Assembly: GCA_011042705.1 (NCBI GenBank)
Contig: DRBW01000082.1
Coordinates: 1-13,632 of the forward strand
Length of the DNA stretch: 13,632 bases
Source: Caldifarciminota bacterium
Lineage (GTDB): Bacteria > Hydrothermota > Hydrothermia > B15-G9 > DRBW01
Direction of reading: 5' to 3'
A program made the translations under genes and the position numbers. How positions within the stretch are numbered: position 1 is the stretch's first letter; every line of letters starts with the position of its first letter. Shown here in pieces: positions 1-5,316 of the stretch. Below the pieces are notes generated by a model that saw only the letters and a program-made list of their open reading frames with translations, was not told where the DNA came from and did not search any database.

Positions 1-940
1 GCATAAGGGAAAGAGCTGCGGCGAGAAAAACCAGAAAACCGTCGGGAGAGAGGCTCTTCTCCACGAATATAAGGCGAGCCCCATAAAGAAGGATAAAAGC
101 CGCAACAAGCACCGAGAGGAACTCTGTCAGTGGAGAACCAAGAGCTCCCAGGTATTCAAAGCGCATCCTCGCCCTGTAGTAATCCTGAGTCTTCTGCCGA
201 AATCTCTCGAACTCTTTCTCTTCCGTGCCGAAGCCCTTTACCACTTTTATCCCTCCGAGGGTCTCAGAAAGCTGGTGTCCCAGAGCTCCCATCTTCTCCT
301 GTGCTCTCTGAGAGCGTTTGCGGAGCTTTCGACCTATAACCACGATGAGCGCCGCTGAAAGCGGAACGAGGATGAGAGATATGAAGGTTAATTTCCACGA
401 TGCGATAAAGGCCACGACGAGAAAAGCAGTACCCCTCATGGATTCCCTTATCAGCGTCGAGAGTCCGCTCGTTATCGCCTCCCGAACGAGATTGACGTCG
501 TTGATGAACTTCGAGATGATCTCGCCCGAGTTTATCTTGGAGAAAAAACTGTAGGGGAGCTCGAGTATCTTTGAAAAAAGGTCGTTTCTCACCGACCTCG
601 TGACTTTCTCCTGAACCATCACGCTGAAAACCCTCTGAAGATAGGCGAAAATTGACTTAAAGAAGTAAAGGATGACCATCAGAAGGGCAAGCCTCCTCGT
701 GGCTTCCAAAGGAGGAAGGTCCAGTATATAGCGATTGAGAAATCCCTTTACGGCCGACATAAGCCCTTCTCCGCTGACCCTGAAGCCCTCGCTGAGTCCG
801 AAGAGGACCTTTAGTATGGGAGAGAGCATCCCCATGGATAGCCCTTCCAGGGCCGAGAAAATCAACATGGAGACAAATGCCAGGAAAAACTCGAACAGGT
901 GGGGTCTCAGGTAGGAGAGAAGCCTGAAGTACTCTTTCAT
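1..940 (-). CDS. MsbA-like ABC exporter, transmembrane half (partial)
   Basis: The gene starts at ATG 940-938 and runs off the left edge, leaving 313 codons. What is visible is the membrane domain of a type IV (type I exporter) half-transporter. Hydrophobic segments lie near residues 16-46, 83-108, 171-203 and 270-313. Between the second and third is a typical coupling region at about 120-152, with LPYSFFSKINSGEI followed by an F-I-N-D-V stretch, as in MsbA and other lipid flippases. The ATP-binding domain (Walker A, signature motif) would lie outside the window and cannot be checked. In MsbA the protein flips lipid A-core across the inner membrane using ATP. The start overlaps the upstream gene's stop as ATGA and has no clear Shine-Dalgarno, so translation is probably coupled. 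The envelope role is inferred from family and neighbour; another lipid or drug exporter of the same family is possible. Confidence 0.88.
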   Translation of the reverse strand, partial: MKEYFRLLSYLRPHLFEFFLAFVSMLIFSALEGLSMGMLSPILKVLFGLSEGFRVSGEGLMSAVKGFLNRYILDLPPLEATRRLALLMVILYFFKSIFAYLQRVFSVMVQEKVTRSVRNDLFSKILELPYSFFSKINSGEIISKFINDVNLVREAITSGLSTLIRESMRGTAFLVVAFIASWKLTFISLILVPLSAALIVVIGRKLRKRSQRAQEKMGALGHQLSETLGGIKVVKGFGTEEKEFERFRQKTQDYYRARMRFEYLGALGSPLTEFLSVLVAAFILLYGARLIFVEKSLSPDGFLVFLAAALSLM

Positions 941-1866
941 GATGAAAGAAGTTCTTTGAAGTCCCTGCTGAATCCCTCTTCGTCGGGCTCAAAATATACG
1001 AAGTGGGTGCCGGCCGGAAGGCTCAGTTTACTTCCGGGTATGTACATCTGGGGTATCTTGAGCTGTGCGGCGAGTCCGCTGTAGAATCCCCCCTCTCCCA
1101 CATAAAGATCGGACAAGGACAGAGCCGCGAGCCTCTCGCCGAATTCAAACCCTCCGATGTCTATCTCCTCGGAGGTTCTCCTGGAAACCCTCATGACCAG
1201 AAAGGTCACGCTGCCCTTGAAAAACCCGAGGAGGTAATGCTTCACCAGCGAATAATTCCGGGGATCAGCCACGTCAAGGAAAACCAGAACCCTGTCGCTG
1301 TCGTGGCCCTTGTAGAGAAGCTTGTCCCAGGTCTTCCTCCTGAGGTCCTCCGAGACCCTGAGAACGAAAGGGTTGATGGGGATCAGCAGCATTCTAAGAG
1401 CTTCCTCCTGATATTCGCCGCCGGGCCTCCCGGGATCCACCTCGGTGATGACGTTATAGTCAGGATACCTGTCAGGATCACTGCCTATGCGGATCTTGAA
1501 TTCACTCCCGGTGATGTACTTCCAGATCGGGGAAGGTGGCCTGTTCAGATCCCAGAAAAGATCGAATTTCCTCTCTTTTAGAAAGGAAGGAAGGTCCTGA
1601 AGGGGGCAAAATTCAATATCGAGCCTCGTGTAAGAAAAGAGCTCCCCCAGGCTCGAATCTCCCACCACAGCTTTCTCGCCCCGGAAATATCTCGTCAGCG
1701 AATCCATGGCCCGCAGGGATAAGACAGCCTCGCCGGCGTCGATGGGGAGAGCGATCAAAAGGCTCGCATCACGGGACAACCCACCGCAGAACCTGATCTC
1801 AACGGGTCTCGAGGCCCTGGTTTTCCTGTCAGATTGAAAGAGAAAAGCTTTCAGACTGATTCCCAT
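937..1866 (-). CDS. Glycosyltransferase family 9-like (heptosyltransferase-like) protein, diverged
   Basis: A 309-residue protein with the two-lobed layout of GT9 (ADP-heptose:LPS heptosyltransferase-like) proteins. The N-lobe strand-loop-helix LLIALPIDAGEAVLSLRAM (about 36-54) resembles the family's 'RxSSLGDVVHTLPALR' region. FDLFWDLN (101-108) matches 'YDLVIDLQ', and SDLYVGEGGFYSGLAAQLKIP (about 252-272) sits where the family has 'IGNDSGPLHLAAALGVP'. The acidic-Gly-Pro-x-His donor-binding signature is not conserved here, so the activity is uncertain. No Shine-Dalgarno is present. I chose ATG 1866 over ATG 1872 because a good promoter at 1875-1903 would start transcription at about 1868-1866; an in-frame TAA at 1884-1882 rules out a longer protein. 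Its stop overlaps the transporter start by four bases. The likely role is in cell-surface glycolipid synthesis, inferred from fold and context. Confidence 0.68.
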   Translation of the reverse strand: MGISLKAFLFQSDRKTRASRPVEIRFCGGLSRDASLLIALPIDAGEAVLSLRAMDSLTRYFRGEKAVVGDSSLGELFSYTRLDIEFCPLQDLPSFLKERKFDLFWDLNRPPSPIWKYITGSEFKIRIGSDPDRYPDYNVITEVDPGRPGGEYQEEALRMLLIPINPFVLRVSEDLRRKTWDKLLYKGHDSDRVLVFLDVADPRNYSLVKHYLLGFFKGSVTFLVMRVSRRTSEEIDIGGFEFGERLAALSLSDLYVGEGGFYSGLAAQLKIPQMYIPGSKLSLPAGTHFVYFEPDEEGFSRDFKELLSS

Positions 1867-1874
1867 TGCCATTA

Positions 1875-1903
1875 ATAATACTTAATTGGCAAACTATTTT
1901 CAA
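1875..1903 (-). promoter_or_regulatory. Promoter for the GT9-like/ABC transporter operon
   Basis: Read on the minus strand: TTGAAA (1903-1898), a spacer of exactly 17 bases, then TATTAT (1880-1875). Each box has five of six consensus sigma70 bases. Transcription would begin about 6-9 bases past the -10 box, at 1868-1866. That is after the first possible ATG (1872-1870) and at or just before the second (1866-1864), which implies a leaderless mRNA. Confidence 0.62.
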
Positions 1904-1927
1904 GTAAAGGAAGGCGGCTTTTATCTC

Positions 1928-1956
1928 TTGACAGGGCCTGGATCGGGATTCAAAAT
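1928..1956 (+). promoter_or_regulatory. Upstream promoter P1 of the tRNA-Trp/ribosomal/RNAP operon (candidate)
   Basis: A perfect TTGACA (1928-1933) is followed by a 17-base spacer and CAAAAT (1951-1956), which has four of six -10 bases. It lies 99 bases upstream of the stronger promoter P2 and points the same way. It would give a transcript with a leader of about 125 bases before the tRNA. The weak -10 box makes this the less certain of the two. Confidence 0.4.
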
Positions 1957-2026
1957 ATAGGAAACTTTTCGCAAAGGGAAAAGATAAGCTCCGGATGCCC
2001 GAGGGGGAAGAGGGGTATATTAGAGC

Positions 2027-2055
2027 TTGACAAAAAAGGGATTTTGTTTTATCAT
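2027..2055 (+). promoter_or_regulatory. Main promoter P2 of the tRNA-Trp/ribosomal/RNAP operon
   Basis: A perfect TTGACA (2027-2032), a 17-base spacer and TATCAT (2050-2055, five of six) form a near-consensus sigma70 promoter. The bases after the -10 box are CTGCCCC, a G/C-rich discriminator of the kind that makes stable-RNA and ribosomal promoters sensitive to ppGpp; stringent control is an inference from that. The start of transcription should be near 2062-2063, about 26 bases before the tRNA. No other good promoter precedes rpmG, secE, nusG or the L11-L12 genes, so this site probably drives the whole downstream block. Confidence 0.75.
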
Positions 2056-2088
2056 CTGCCCCACCTGAAGGGTGAAGTGTGTAAAAAT

Positions 2089-2162
2089 AGGCCTGTAGCT
2101 CAATTGGCTAGAGCACCGGATTCCAAATCCGGCGGTTGGGGGTTCGAGTCCCTCCAGGCCTG
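2089..2162 (+). tRNA. trnW: tRNA-Trp (anticodon CCA)
   Basis: A full cloverleaf folds by eye. The acceptor AGGCCTG (2089-2095) pairs with CAGGCCT (2155-2161), with discriminator G at 2162. The D stem is GCTC/GAGC around a nine-base loop. The anticodon stem is CCGGA/TCCGG with loop TTCCAAA, placing anticodon CCA at 2123-2125. The five-base variable loop is CGGTT. The T arm is GGGGG-TTCGAGT-CCCTC with one G-U pair. The G discriminator and A1-U72 pair are typical of bacterial tRNA-Trp. The 3' CCA is not encoded (TGT follows), so a CCA-adding enzyme is needed. It sits between promoter P2 and rpmG, so it must be cut out of a message that also carries ribosomal-protein genes. A tRNA-Trp ahead of secE-nusG is a known arrangement in many bacteria. 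Confidence 0.97.
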
Positions 2163-2192
2163 TGTGTTTTTCCTTCTATAAGGAGGTCATAA

Positions 2193-2342
2193 ATGAGGGT
2201 CACGTATTTTTTAGTATGTCAGGAATGCAAGAGGAAAAATTATACGATACGGAAGAGGAAAGACAAAAAGGGCCAGAAGCTGGAGCTGAGGAAATACTGT
2301 AAGTTCTGTAAAAAACACACATTGCATAAGGAGTCAAGGTGA
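2193..2342 (+). CDS. rpmG: Large ribosomal subunit protein bL33
   Basis: A 49-residue basic protein starting at ATG 2193 behind a strong AAGGAGG (2180-2186) with six-base spacing. It begins MRVTYFLVCQECK and ends KYCKFCKKHTLHKESR, the classic L33 pattern. Two CxxC pairs (C9/C12 and C36/C39) make it the zinc-binding (C+) form. L33 sits near the E site of the 50S subunit. The tRNA gene ends 30 bases upstream. Its stop TGA (2340-2342) overlaps the start of secE, so the two are translationally coupled. Confidence 0.96.
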   Translation: MRVTYFLVCQECKRKNYTIRKRKDKKGQKLELRKYCKFCKKHTLHKESR

Positions 2343-2533
2343 TGATCAGGAAATTCATAAACTTTCTGAAGGAGTCGAAGGCAGAACTTCAGAGGGTCAC
2401 CTGGCCCACGAAGGAAGCCATTATAGGTGGTACCGCTGCAGTTCTCCTTCTCTCTCTGATCCTGGTCATTTACATGTGGGTCATAGATTTGACCCTTTCA
2501 AGGCTTTTCTCAATGCTCCTGAGCAGAGGGTGA
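2342..2533 (+). CDS. secE: Preprotein translocase subunit SecE
   Basis: A 63-residue single-span membrane protein. Residues 1-24 hold the amphipathic helix and the conserved ending ELQRVTWPTKEA, with the W-P pair (W21-P22) found in nearly all bacterial SecE. One transmembrane helix covers roughly 27-49. SecE clamps SecY in the SecYEG protein-export channel of the inner membrane. I chose ATG 2342 because AAGGAG (2328-2333) is eight bases away; GTG 2339 (one residue longer) is also possible but only five bases away. ATG shares one base with the rpmG stop (TGATG). The order secE-nusG is conserved across bacteria. Confidence 0.96.
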   Translation: MIRKFINFLKESKAELQRVTWPTKEAIIGGTAAVLLLSLILVIYMWVIDLTLSRLFSMLLSRG

Positions 2534-2539
2534 TGAAGA

Positions 2540-3136
2540 ATGGTTAAAAAGGAAACCGACAAAAAGCCAGAGAAAAAAAGGGCAGAGAAAGATAAGGAAC
2601 AGTCCAAAAAACAGAAAAAGTGGTTTGTTTTCTGGACCCTTTCCGGCAAGGAGAGGAAGGTCAAGAGGCTCCTCGAGAAAATCATCAAGGAAAAAGGCCT
2701 CCAGGACAAAGTTGGAAGGGTCCTGATTCCCACTCAGACCATACCCAAGGTGAGGAAGGGGAAAAGGTACATCCAGGAAAAGCCCCTTTTCAAGGGCTAC
2801 ATACTTATAGAGATGGAAGCCGACGAAAACCTCATGGAAACACTCACTAAGATCGGCTCTCTCAGAGCCCTCATCGCCAACGACACTCTCACGAGCCTGA
2901 GCGAGGAAGAGGTACAGCGGATTCTGGAAACAGTCGAAATGGAGCAGCAGAAAAAGGTTCAGGAAGTCCCTTTTCTCAAAGGGGAGATGGTCAGAGTTGT
3001 GGACGGACCCTTTATGGATTTTACAGGGAAAGTCGAGGAGGTTTATCCTGATCGAGGGAAGTTAAAGGTCATGGTCAACATTTTCGGAAGGGTCACGCCG
3101 GTTGTCCTCGATTTTCTCCAGGTTGAAAGGATCTAA
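2540..3136 (+). CDS. nusG: Transcription elongation/antitermination factor NusG
   Basis: 198 residues. After a Lys/Glu-rich tail (1-27) comes the NGN domain, WFVFWTLSGKERKVK at 28-42 and PLFKGYILIEM at 82-92. It ends in a KOW domain at about 147-198 with VRVVDGPFMDFTGKVEEV and IFGRVTPVVLDFLQVE. The NGN domain binds the beta-prime clamp helices of RNA polymerase; the KOW domain contacts Rho or ribosomal protein S10. The NGN segment around 101-121, usually a 'P-x-V-x-G-F-V/I-G' stretch, is replaced by TLTKIGSLRALIANDTLTSL. The ribosome-binding site is weak (GAGG around 2526-2529). It lies six bases after secE and 16 before rplK, as usual for this cluster. The KOW match makes identity secure. 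Confidence 0.97.
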   Translation: MVKKETDKKPEKKRAEKDKEQSKKQKKWFVFWTLSGKERKVKRLLEKIIKEKGLQDKVGRVLIPTQTIPKVRKGKRYIQEKPLFKGYILIEMEADENLMETLTKIGSLRALIANDTLTSLSEEEVQRILETVEMEQQKKVQEVPFLKGEMVRVVDGPFMDFTGKVEEVYPDRGKLKVMVNIFGRVTPVVLDFLQVERI

Positions 3137-3152
3137 AAGGAGGAATCCCTAA

Positions 3153-3587
3153 ATGCCGCCTAAAAAAGAGGTTATCGGACAGATAAAATTGCAGATACCG
3201 GCGGGACAGGCGAGCCCCGCTCCTCCGGTAGGCCCTGCGCTGGGACAGCACGGGCTGAACATTATGGAATTCTGCAAGCAATTCAACGAAGCCACCAGGG
3301 ACAAACAGGGTCTCATCATACCGGTCATAATAACCATTTATAAGGACAGGAGTTTTTCTTTCATCCTGAAAACCCCGCCTGCGTCAGTGCTCCTCAAGAG
3401 GGCAGCCGGTCTCGCCAAGGGATCGGGCGAGCCCAATAAAGTGAAAGTCGGCAAAGTAACAAAAAGCCAGGTAAAAGAGATAGCCGAGATCAAAATGAAA
3501 GACCTCAACGCCAACGACATCGAGGCAGCCATGAGGATCATAGAGGGCACGGCCAGGAGCATGGGCATCGAGGTAGTGGAGGGTTAA
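3153..3587 (+). CDS. rplK: Large ribosomal subunit protein uL11
   Basis: 144 residues, near the usual 140-145. The N-terminal domain has the proline-rich IPAGQASPAPPVGPALGQHG (16-35) and NIMEFCKQFN that contact elongation factors and are the thiostrepton site in other bacteria. The C-terminal rRNA-binding domain ends EAAMRIIEGTARSMGIEV. L11 binds helices 43/44 of 23S rRNA at the GTPase centre and, in other bacteria, is needed for RelA activation. Start ATG 3153 follows AAAGGAGG (from 3136). Only 16 bases separate it from nusG, which leaves no room for the L1-binding leader known upstream of rplK in E. coli. Confidence 0.98.
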   Translation: MPPKKEVIGQIKLQIPAGQASPAPPVGPALGQHGLNIMEFCKQFNEATRDKQGLIIPVIITIYKDRSFSFILKTPPASVLLKRAAGLAKGSGEPNKVKVGKVTKSQVKEIAEIKMKDLNANDIEAAMRIIEGTARSMGIEVVEG

Positions 3588-3589
3588 AA

Positions 3590-4306
3590 ATGGGAAGAGT
3601 GGGAAAGAGATACGCAGCGCTTCTCGAGAAAGTGGACAGGAACAGGAGTTACCCCCTCGACGAGGCGGTTAAGCTCGTCAAGGAACTCGCATCTGCCAAA
3701 TTCGACGAGACGGTGGAGGCAGCCGTGCGCCTGGGAGTGGACCCCAGAAAGGCCGATCAGATGATAAGGGGCTCGGTAATACTCCCCCACGGAACCGGAA
3801 AAAGCGTGAAGGTCCTGGTCTTCACAAGGAGTCCCGAGGAGGAAAAGGCCGCTAAGGAGGCCGGCGCCGATTACGTGGGCTTCGAGGACCTCATAGAGAA
3901 GATAAAGTCCGGATGGATAGACTTCGATTCGGTGGTGGCCACGCCTGACGTCATGCCTCAGGTAGCCAAACTCGGTAAAATTTTAGGGCCCAAAGGACTC
4001 ATGCCCAGCCCCAAGACGGGAACGGTCACAAAGGACGTCGGAAGGGTGGTAGGCGAGCTCAAGAAGGGAAGGGTAGAATTCAGAGTCGATAAGACGGGTA
4101 ACATCCACGTTCCGATCGGAAAAGTTTCCTTTGAGCCCGAAAAGCTGAAAGAGAACCTCCTCGCTCTAATTCAGGAGCTCCTGAACCTCAGGCCCCAATC
4201 CTTCCGCGGTACCTACATAAAAGCTATCCACATATCGCCGACGATGGGCCCCAGCGTGGAGATAGACGTAAACGATGTTTTGAGAACCATTGAAAGCATG
4301 AGGTGA
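3590..4306 (+). CDS. rplA: Large ribosomal subunit protein uL1
   Basis: 238 residues (E. coli about 234). It opens MGRVGKRYAALLEKVD and carries the family signature KLGKILGPKGLMPSPKTGTV near residues 127-146, followed by the conserved RNA-contact stretch VEFRVDKTGNIHVPIG. It ends SVEIDVNDVLRTIESMR. L1 forms the mobile stalk that moves deacylated tRNA out of the E site, and in E. coli it represses its own operon by binding mRNA. It starts two bases after rplK with its GGAGGG site inside the end of rplK. Its own stop TGA (4304-4306) lies inside the AGGTGAT ribosome-binding site of rplJ, which suggests tight coupling. Confidence 0.98.
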   Translation: MGRVGKRYAALLEKVDRNRSYPLDEAVKLVKELASAKFDETVEAAVRLGVDPRKADQMIRGSVILPHGTGKSVKVLVFTRSPEEEKAAKEAGADYVGFEDLIEKIKSGWIDFDSVVATPDVMPQVAKLGKILGPKGLMPSPKTGTVTKDVGRVVGELKKGRVEFRVDKTGNIHVPIGKVSFEPEKLKENLLALIQELLNLRPQSFRGTYIKAIHISPTMGPSVEIDVNDVLRTIESMR

Positions 4307-4310
4307 TAAA

Positions 4311-4835
4311 ATGCCAAAGCCAGAGAAAGTCAAAAAGGTAGAGGAACTCAAGGAGATGCTCAAGGAAGCCAAGGGGCTTTATTTCGCAGATTTCACCGGC
4401 CTCACTGTTCCCGAGATAACGGAGCTGAGGAGGAGGATGAGGGAGAGAAACGTCGTCTTCAAGGTGGTTAAAAATACGCTGATGAGGATCGCCCTCGACG
4501 AACTCGGCTATTCCGAAATAAAGGAGATGGTGGTGGGGCCAAATGCCATCGTCATCTCTTACGAAGACCCCATTGAATCGATAAAGATTCTCTACAATTT
4601 CAGGAAAGAGTTCGAAAAAGGCGACATAAAGGTCGGATACATAGAGGGCATGGTCCTCGGCAAAGAGGACCTGGAAAAACTCGCAAAGTTGCCCGGCAAG
4701 GACGAACTGAGGGCCAAAGTCGTGGGTGCCCTATCGGGACCCCTCTACACGCTGGTCCTCTCCCTTAACGGGCTTTTGAATAAGCTGGTCTGGACATTAG
4801 AGGCAATCAAAAAAGCAAAAGAGGAGGGCAAGTAA
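4311..4835 (+). CDS. rplJ: Large ribosomal subunit protein uL10
   Basis: 174 residues (E. coli 165). The N-terminal globular part has LYFADFTGLTVPEITELRRR and VVFKVVKNTLMRIAL, the usual L10 rRNA-binding motifs. The C-terminal helix NGLLNKLVWTLEAIKKAKEE (about 153-172) is where L7/L12 dimers attach. L10 forms the base of the L7/L12 stalk. It starts four bases after rplA, with ribosome-binding site GAGGTGAT (4300-4307) overlapping the rplA stop. In E. coli a long leader before rplJ holds a promoter and the L10 autoregulatory site; here neither can fit in the gap. Confidence 0.97.
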   Translation: MPKPEKVKKVEELKEMLKEAKGLYFADFTGLTVPEITELRRRMRERNVVFKVVKNTLMRIALDELGYSEIKEMVVGPNAIVISYEDPIESIKILYNFRKEFEKGDIKVGYIEGMVLGKEDLEKLAKLPGKDELRAKVVGALSGPLYTLVLSLNGLLNKLVWTLEAIKKAKEEGK

Positions 4836-4836
4836 A

Positions 4837-5226
4837 ATGGCTGAGAAGCTCAGTGTCCCCGAAATCGTTTCCGCGATAGAATCTTTGACAGTGCTGGAAC
4901 TGTCGGAACTGGTGAAAGAACTGGAGGAAAAATTCGGCGTAAGCGCTCAGATGCCAGTAGCGGCCGTTGCTGCCGCCGGCGCTGGTGCCGCTGCTCCTGA
5001 GGCTGCCGAGGAGAAAACCAGCTTTGACGTCATCCTGACTTCCGCTGGTGACCAGAAGATAAAGGTACTGAAAGAGGTCAGGGCGATAACCGGCCTCGGA
5101 CTTAAGGAAGCCAAAGATCTCATCGACAACCTTCCCAAACCTCTCAAAGAGGGCGTTTCAAAGGAGGAAGCCGAGAAGATTAAGGCCACCCTTGAGGAAC
5201 TCGGAGCAAAGGTAGAGATAAAGTAA
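4837..5226 (+). CDS. rplL: Large ribosomal subunit protein bL12 (L7/L12)
   Basis: 129 residues. The N-terminal dimerisation helices occupy about 1-37. A flexible Ala-rich hinge covers about 40-57 (PVAAVAAAGAGAAAPEAA). The C-terminal factor-binding domain runs from 62, with FDVILTSAGDQKIKVLKEVR and ITGLGLKEAKDLIDNLP. Multiple copies on L10 recruit and stimulate the translational GTPases. Start ATG 4837 is one base after the rplJ stop and uses GAGGAGGG (4821-4828) inside rplJ. In E. coli this gap is longer and L12 is made in excess; how excess is obtained here is not visible from the gap. Confidence 0.98.
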   Translation: MAEKLSVPEIVSAIESLTVLELSELVKELEEKFGVSAQMPVAAVAAAGAGAAAPEAAEEKTSFDVILTSAGDQKIKVLKEVRAITGLGLKEAKDLIDNLPKPLKEGVSKEEAEKIKATLEELGAKVEIK

Positions 5227-5279
5227 TCCGATCTTGAATCAGTCTAAATACACCCGCGTTTTAAAAGGGTTACCCGTGG

Positions 5280-5299
5280 GGAAACTCTACGGGGTTTCC
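5280..5299 (+). promoter_or_regulatory. rplL-rpoB intergenic hairpin with UACG tetraloop
   Basis: In the 90-base gap, GGAAACTC (5280-5287) pairs with GGGTTTCC (5292-5299), eight pairs with one G-U, around the loop TACG. It is closed by C-G, giving the very stable cUACGg (UNCG) tetraloop. Only two T residues follow, so it is not a strong intrinsic terminator. E. coli has a partial attenuator and an RNase III site in the same gap; a similar attenuation or processing role is inferred by position. A second possible stem, CCCGCG (5253-5258) with CGTGGG (5275-5280, one G-U), lies just upstream and would share base 5280. Confidence 0.62.
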
Positions 5300-5304
5300 T
5301 TAAT

Positions 5305-5313
5305 AGGAGGTGA
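5305..5313 (+). promoter_or_regulatory. Strong ribosome-binding site for the rpoB TTG start
   Basis: AGGAGGTGA is a full match to the anti-Shine-Dalgarno end of 16S rRNA and lies 3-6 bases before TTG 5317. The last three bases are an in-frame TGA, so no start further upstream is possible. This fixes TTG as the rpoB initiation codon. Confidence 0.85.
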
Positions 5314-5316
5314 AGT

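Noticed and set aside
1003..1581. A 192-codon plus-strand frame opposite the GT9-like gene
   Set aside because: The composition looks like a frame shadow (many Pro, Gly, Arg) with no family resemblance, while the minus-strand frame has GT9-like motifs, a promoter and a coupled neighbour.
2062..2074. Small hairpin CACC-TGAAG-GGTG in the leader before tRNA-Trp
   Set aside because: Four pairs with a five-base loop is too weak and common to claim a regulatory RNA.
5234..5265. Possible promoter TTGAAT ... TTTAAA before rpoB
   Set aside because: The spacing to the best -10-like hexamer is about 20 bases and the hexamer at the ideal distance does not match, so this is not convincing.
5280..5303. 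Intrinsic terminator between rplL and rpoB
   Set aside because: The stem is good but only two Ts follow before AATAGG, so full termination is unlikely; kept as an attenuator or processing candidate.
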